From: Alphaproteobacteria bacterium
GTDB lineage: Bacteria; Pseudomonadota; Alphaproteobacteria; GCA-016699305
NCBI GenBank assembly: GCA_016699305.1
Contig: CP064970.1
Location: 1,116,001 to 1,180,000, forward strand
Direction: 5' to 3'
Length of the DNA stretch: 64,000 nt
The notes under the pieces were generated by a model, which saw only the letters and a list, made by a program, of their open reading frames with translations, did not search any database and was not told where the DNA came from. Below, piece after piece: positions 59,669-64,000 of the stretch. Position 1 is the first letter of the stretch. Every line of letters begins with the position of its first letter. The translations under genes were made by a program, and so were the position numbers.

Positions 59669-60727
59669 ATGAGAATTCTTATCGTCACCGATGCGTGGCA
59701 TCCGCAAGTCAACGGCGTGGTCCGTAGTCTTGAGCGATTGCAGGATGAATTGGCCGCCTTAGGGCATGAGGTCGAGGTGTTTGGCCCGCGCCAGAGGCGT
59801 CTGTTGAGCTTTCCGATGCCAGGATACCCCGAAATTACCTTGGATTTTGGCGCACATAACGATCTGGCCGAGATTCTTGGCCGGTTTCGTCCCGCCATCA
59901 TTCATGTAGCGACCGAAGGGCCCTTAGGCTGGACGGCGCGGCGGTTGGCGCGGCGATGGGGATTGCGCTTTACGACATGCTGGCATACGCGCTTCCCCGA
60001 TTATCTGGCCTCGCGCGTGCCAGGATTCCTTGCGGGAATAGCCACGAAGGTCTCTTGGGCCGTGTTGCGGTACTTTCACCGGCCCAGCTCGGCGGTTCTG
60101 GTGCCCACGGCCAGTTTGGAAAAGGAGCTGGCCTTCCATGGATTTACCCATTTGCGACGCTGGGGGCGCGGGGTGGATACGGCCCTGTTCTCGCCCATTC
60201 ATGGCCGCGATAGCTTGGACCTGCCGCGCCCGATTTTCTTATGTGTCGGCCGCGTGGCGGTGGAAAAGAACTTGCCCGCCTTTCTTGAACTGGATCTGCC
60301 CGGCAGCAAGGTCGTGGTGGGCGACGGGCCGGATATAGAACGTCTGAAGGCGCGCTTTCCACAGGCACATTTTCTGGGACAGAAAGAGGGCGTCGAGCTG
60401 GCGCGATGCTATGCGGCGGCCGATGTCTTCGTCTTTCCTTCGCGCACGGACACCTTCGGTTTGGTTTTGCTGGAATCCTTGGCCAGCGGCGTTCCGGTGG
60501 CGGCGTTTCGCGTTCCCGGTCCCGAAGACGTGTTGGCCGGATCGCATGGGATCGCCTGTTTGCATCAGGACTTGCGCCGCGCCGCACTGGCGGCTTTGGA
60601 TCTGGCGGGCCAGCCGGAAACGGCGGCGCGCTGCCGGGAATTCGCCCAGCAACATTCTTGGAAAGCCAGCGCCCAGGTGTTTTGGGACCATCACGCCTTG
60701 ATTCTACAAAAGCCCCGTAAGCCATGA
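59669..60727 (+). CDS. GT4 family glycosyltransferase
   Basis: 352 residues. N-terminal MRILIVTDAWHPQVNGVVRSLERLQDEL with the acceptor-side loop, and C-terminal sugar-nucleotide site DVFVFPSRTDTFGLVLLESLASGVPVAAF (E-x7-E type). Resembles alpha-mannosyl/DGDG-type enzymes. It forms an operon with waaA and lpxK (ATGA overlap), so it most likely modifies lipid A, core or another envelope glycolipid. Confidence 0.88.
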   Translation: MRILIVTDAWHPQVNGVVRSLERLQDELAALGHEVEVFGPRQRRLLSFPMPGYPEITLDFGAHNDLAEILGRFRPAIIHVATEGPLGWTARRLARRWGLRFTTCWHTRFPDYLASRVPGFLAGIATKVSWAVLRYFHRPSSAVLVPTASLEKELAFHGFTHLRRWGRGVDTALFSPIHGRDSLDLPRPIFLCVGRVAVEKNLPAFLELDLPGSKVVVGDGPDIERLKARFPQAHFLGQKEGVELARCYAAADVFVFPSRTDTFGLVLLESLASGVPVAAFRVPGPEDVLAGSHGIACLHQDLRRAALAALDLAGQPETAARCREFAQQHSWKASAQVFWDHHALILQKPRKP

Positions 60728-62028
60728 CGCTTTCGGCCTTTTTGTATCGCCATGCATTGATCGCGGCAACGCCGTTGATGCGCGTGGGATTGGCCTGGAG
60801 AATGTCCAAGGGCAAAGAAGACGGCACGCGCCTGGCCGAGCGACGCGGGATTGCCAGTCGCGCGCGTCCCGCGCAGCGTCCATTCATTTGGTGCCATGGT
60901 GCCAGCGTGGGCGAGTCGATGGCGCTGTTAAAGCTGATCCAGGCATTGACCGAGCGCGGTGCTTTCGTGCTGCTGACGACGGGCACGGTGACTTCGGCGC
61001 GTTTGGTGGCGGCGCGTCTGCCGCCCAATGCCATGCATCAATATCGGCCCAGCGATAACCCGCTTTGGGTGCGCCGTTTCCTCGATTATTGGCGTCCGGA
61101 TTTGGTGATCGGCTCCGAGTCGGATTTCTGGCCCAATATGATGGCGGCGATTCATGCGCGCAGCATCCCGATGGTGATGGTCAATGCGCGTATCTCGCCG
61201 CGTTCTTGCCATCGGTGGCAACGCTTTGCCCGCAATTGGGCGCGCGAATTGTTGGCCCCCATCAAGATGACCTTGGCGCAAAGCCAAGAGGATGCCCGCC
61301 GTCTGCAAAGCCTGGGCGCGTCGCCGGTTCTGTGCGTGGGGAATCTGAAATTCGCCGCCGATCCGCCCTCGGCCGATCCGGCGGTGCTGGGCGAATTATC
61401 CGGCTTGATCGGTACGCGGCCCGTCTGGCTGATGGCTTCGACCCATCCGGGCGAGGACCAACTGGCCCTGCAGGCGCATCAGGCCTTGGTTCAGGAATTT
61501 CCCGATCTGTTGACGGTGATCGCGCCGCGCCATGCCGCGCGCGGCGGCGATATCGCGGTCCAGGCGACGCGCCAGGGTCTGTCTTGGGCGCGGCGCAGTC
61601 AGCAAGGCATGCCGCAATCGGGATGCTCCGTCTATATCGCCGACAGCATGGGCGAAATGGGCATTTGGTACCGCTTGGCCCCGGTCGCGTGCATCGGCGG
61701 GTCTTTCGTTCCCATGGGCGGACATAATCCGCTGGAGGCCGCAAGGCTGGGCTGCGCCATTTTGCACGGCCCGGATATGAGCAACGCCGTCGAGGCCACG
61801 GCGGCCTTGCATCAAGCAGGATCGGCGATGCGCGTGGAAGATGAACGCGGCTTGGCCCAGGCCTTGCGCGGCCTGTTGACCCAGCCTGCCCGCGCCCGTC
61901 AAATGGGTCAGGCGGCGCATGACGCAGCCTTGGCCCAGGCTGGCGTAGGGGATCGCGTGATGCAGGCTTTGGCCCCGATCTTGTCGCAGATCGGCCTGCC
62001 CCCCGCTCGGGGAGCGTTCGAACCGTGA
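60724..62028 (+). CDS. waaA: Kdo transferase
   Basis: 434 residues. Transfers Kdo from CMP-Kdo to lipid A precursor. N-terminal FIWCHGASVGESMALLKLIQ (Glu64, the catalytic base position), TGTVTSARLVAARLP, and C-terminal GSFVPMGGHNPLEAARLGCAILHGPDMSN. ATGA overlap upstream and GTGA overlap with lpxK downstream, a tightly coupled lipid A operon. Confidence 0.95.
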   Translation: MTLSAFLYRHALIAATPLMRVGLAWRMSKGKEDGTRLAERRGIASRARPAQRPFIWCHGASVGESMALLKLIQALTERGAFVLLTTGTVTSARLVAARLPPNAMHQYRPSDNPLWVRRFLDYWRPDLVIGSESDFWPNMMAAIHARSIPMVMVNARISPRSCHRWQRFARNWARELLAPIKMTLAQSQEDARRLQSLGASPVLCVGNLKFAADPPSADPAVLGELSGLIGTRPVWLMASTHPGEDQLALQAHQALVQEFPDLLTVIAPRHAARGGDIAVQATRQGLSWARRSQQGMPQSGCSVYIADSMGEMGIWYRLAPVACIGGSFVPMGGHNPLEAARLGCAILHGPDMSNAVEATAALHQAGSAMRVEDERGLAQALRGLLTQPARARQMGQAAHDAALAQAGVGDRVMQALAPILSQIGLPPARGAFEP

Positions 62029-63014
62029 GCCTGTCTTTGCATGCGCCGCGTTTTTGGTTCGGCCCGCCTTCTTGGCAATCCGCGCTGCTGACTCCGGCCA
62101 GTTGGATATGGCGCGCGGTCAGCGCATGGCGCGCACGAAGCGCACAGCCATGCCGGTTGGGCGCAAAAATGGTGGTCGTGGGCAATGCGGTGGCGGGCGG
62201 CGCGGGGAAAACCCCCATCGCCATGGCCGTGGCGGCGGCACTACGCGCGCGTGGGGTGAAGGCGCATATGGTCAGTGGCGGCTATGGCGGCACCTCGCGC
62301 GGGCCGCTGTTGGTCGATCCCGCCTATCACGGTTTTGATCGGGTAGGTGACGAAGCCCTCTTATTGGCCAAGGTCGCGCCCAGTTGGATCGCGCGCAAAC
62401 GCGGCCAAGCGGCGCGCGCGGCCTGGGGCTGCGGGGCGCAAGCGGTGGTGTTGGACGATGGCTTGCAGCATCCCGGCTTGCGGCCCGATCTGGCCTTGAT
62501 GGTCGTGGATGCGCGCCAGGGCTTGGGCAATGATCGCGTGATTCCGGCAGGTCCCTTGCGTGAGCCTTTCGACCAGGCATTGGCCCGTTGCCACGGCGTG
62601 GTTTTGCTGGGCGGCGACGCCACGCCCGCCTTGATGCGCCGCTTATCGGCGCGTCCCGTCCTTCGCGCGCATCTGGTCCCGTCCCATGACGCGCCCGATC
62701 TGCACGGATTGCGCGTGGTGGCCTTTGCCGGCATCGGGCGGCCCCAGAAATTCTTTGATACATGTCGTCAGATGGGCGCGGAGGTGGTCAAGGAATGTCC
62801 CTATCCCGACCATCACCCCTACACCGCGCATGATACTTTTGATCTGGCCAATCTGGCGGCGGATTTGGACGCGCAGCTTGTCACCACCGAGAAAGACGGC
62901 ATACGCCTGACGCCAGATTTGCTCGACCAAGCCCTTGTCTTACCGATGACCGTCCGTTGGGAAGAACCGGAGGCCCTGGATCGTCTGTTGGATAGCCTGA
63001 GCCTTACTCGGTAA
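62025..63014 (+). CDS. lpxK: Tetraacyldisaccharide 4'-kinase
   Basis: 329 residues. Walker A GNAVAGGAGKTP at about 53-64, HMVSGGYGGTSRGPL, EALLLAKVAP, VLDDGLQH, and PLREPFDQALAR. Phosphorylates the lipid A precursor before WaaA acts. Starts with GTG at 62025 overlapping the waaA TGA. Its last 80-plus bases recur at the right edge of the window. Confidence 0.95.
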   Translation: MSLSLHAPRFWFGPPSWQSALLTPASWIWRAVSAWRARSAQPCRLGAKMVVVGNAVAGGAGKTPIAMAVAAALRARGVKAHMVSGGYGGTSRGPLLVDPAYHGFDRVGDEALLLAKVAPSWIARKRGQAARAAWGCGAQAVVLDDGLQHPGLRPDLALMVVDARQGLGNDRVIPAGPLREPFDQALARCHGVVLLGGDATPALMRRLSARPVLRAHLVPSHDAPDLHGLRVVAFAGIGRPQKFFDTCRQMGAEVVKECPYPDHHPYTAHDTFDLANLAADLDAQLVTTEKDGIRLTPDLLDQALVLPMTVRWEEPEALDRLLDSLSLTR

Positions 63015-63017
63015 TCC
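62929..63017 (+). repeat. Direct repeat, copy 1 (lpxK 3' end)
   Basis: Identical to 63912-64000 except one base (ATGACC versus ATGGCC). It covers the last 28 codons and stop of lpxK plus three bases. The second copy runs off the window. Offset 983 bases. Confidence 0.9.
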
Positions 63018-63127
63018 GTGCGCGGCGTGTGCCGTCATGGAAGGAGAGGGTCAGGGCATATTTGATCTCGTAGAATGGATAGAATAGATTGAGGACATCG
63101 AATGATGTTGATGGCCAGAGAGATCAG

Positions 63128-63870
63128 ATGTGTCGGTTGAAACCGCCCCCCCCCGCTGGGTATCGTCACCTGAATCGGGCCTAGCTATTGGGCCGATTTT
63201 GTTCGTGGTAGCGATTCTGGCCGTATTGGCCTCTGCCATTGCGGCGGGGTCGAGCGCATTCAATGGCGATACTTCGGCCATCAGCGCCAAAGCCCAAGCG
63301 ACAACGATCCTTGAACAAGCCGAAAGCATGAAGTTCGCCGTGGATAGGGTATTGGGACATGGTTGCACGGATACTCAAGTCAACTTTGATAATCCCATCG
63401 TCAGCGGCTATACCAATGCCACAGCTCCATCAGACCATAGTTGCGATGTGTTCCATCCCGATGGTGGGGGGCTGAGTTGGATAACCCCACCTGCCAATGC
63501 CTCGGGATTTGCCGATGGATATATTTATTCCGGCCATCTTGGTCTCGTAGGCACATCATCGCCCACTGGAGGGGTTAATCCCACACAGGACCTAGTCGCA
63601 TTTCTTCCCGATGTATCTAAAAAACTGTGTGAGGAAATCAATCGACTGATTTTTTCAAGTCCTTCCATTCAAAGTCTAGATTCGTCGCAGACTTTTGGTT
63701 TTGTAGATGGCGTCAGATTTAGAGGTACCTATTGGTATGGATATACTATTATGAATTACCTCCCATTTTCAGCTTGTGTGAAGCTGGAACATACTCAATA
63801 CAATCCACTAGGTAATCCTAGAGTAGAACTAAACCAATACCATTTCTATAAAGTTCTAATTAGTCACTAG
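63128..63870 (+). CDS. Pilin-like membrane-anchored protein B (C-tract of 9)
   Basis: 246-247 residues, full-length paralogue of 45634-46392: ESGLAIGPILFVVAILAVLASAIAA anchor, then SCDVFHPDGGGLSW and FLPDVSKKLCEEIN aligning with the A protein. The ATG homologous to A's is at 63128; with only 9 C it is out of frame and stops at 63182. A GTG at 63130 is in frame and gives MSVETAPPRW. So product may be off, low, or made from GTG. Upstream DNA matches that of A. Role unknown. Confidence 0.65.
63146..63154 (+). repeat. Homopolymeric C9 tract in gene B
   Basis: Nine C, 16 bases after the in-frame GTG. One more C would put the shared ATG in frame, as in gene A with 10. Confidence 0.85.
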
Positions 63871-63911
63871 AACCGATTGGACTATATCCTGTGTTCCTGA
63901 GAATGCGAGAA

Positions 63912-64000
63912 AAGCCCTTGTCTTACCGATGGCCGTCCGTTGGGAAGAACCGGAGGCCCTGGATCGTCTGTTGGATAGCCTGAGCCTTACTCGGTAATCC
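63912..64000 (+). repeat. Direct repeat, copy 2 (lpxK 3' end)
   Basis: Copy of 62929-63017, one mismatch, reaching the window edge. Together they bracket gene B. Confidence 0.9.

Noticed and set aside
1..64000. CRISPR array, rRNA operon or chromosomal origin
   Set aside because: No regularly spaced short repeats, no rRNA sequence, and no dnaA or DnaA-box cluster was seen even though gyrB is present.

Overview
The window is a chromosomal segment of an alphaproteobacterium. The class call rests on protein style: a RegA/ActR-type regulator with its typical 'PMSADRVRWEHIQ'-like linker, the CnoX-LonN-Trm112 gene order, a phasin with a TGC-palindrome promoter, CIRCE-controlled groESL, and NfuA, RutE and LpxK/WaaA of alphaproteobacterial type. 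I cannot place it below class with confidence; a Rhodospirillales-like lineage is a guess. Housekeeping genes are clearly GC-rich, while several stretches are visibly AT-richer and carry the unknown or transferred-looking genes.

Layout. 0-8.6 kb (minus strand): gyrB, a SerC-like protein without the PLP lysine, an SH3 protein, trm112-like, a Lon N-terminal-domain protein, cnoX, then a regA-type response regulator translationally coupled to a membrane PAS/degenerate HD-GYP protein. 8.7-12.2 kb: comM/yifB and rnhB, then two small unknown genes. 12.3-14.1 kb: an AT-rich pair, XRE regulator plus EgtD-like methyltransferase. 14.2-20.5 kb: frr, tRNA-Arg(CCU), a degenerate EAL protein, a J-domain chaperone and unknown genes. 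20.6-27.7 kb: CIRCE-groES-groEL, a RloA/RloB defence pair bracketed by two copies of the groEL terminator, a chemoreceptor and an IS630-family element with a slippery A7G. 27.8-31.8 kb: ftsB-like and ftsX-like division genes, a tandem pair of exported HExxH proteins, and a dCMP-deaminase-like protein. 31.9-39.2 kb: recA, an orphan atpC overlapping an unknown gene tail-to-tail, an EEP-family nuclease, rpsB-tsf, cysS. 39.3-46.4 kb: two coupled membrane proteins, a palindromic repeat element, murA, a GNAT enzyme, a histidine-phosphatase-like protein with a kdsB-like gene, a phasin, and pilin-like gene A. 46.5-53 kb: an RND efflux pair with a divergent ArsR regulator, a phasin-promoter remnant and a DcaP-like porin. 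53-64 kb: small exported proteins, gap, nudix, fabI, rutE-like, nfuA, tRNA-Leu(GAG), then glycosyltransferase-waaA-lpxK and pilin-like gene B at the right edge.

The most interesting signal is the pilin-like pair A (45634-46392) and B (63128-63870). They are full-length paralogues on opposite strands with near-identical 5' DNA and upstream regions. Each carries a homopolymeric cytosine tract just after the start codon, 10 C in A and 9 C in B. A is in frame from the shared ATG. B is out of frame from the same ATG and hits a stop soon after, unless an overlapping GTG is used. This is the arrangement expected of slipped-strand phase variation. B also lies between two copies (at least 89 bp, one mismatch) of the 3' end of lpxK, which suggests a recent duplication or cassette that continues past the window.

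Other points of note are the RloAB module between duplicated terminators, a set of degenerate enzymes (SerC-like, HD-GYP, EAL, histidine phosphatase), and the paired families of unknown function (11028/33896 and 29092/29841). No rRNA, CRISPR array or prophage was seen.
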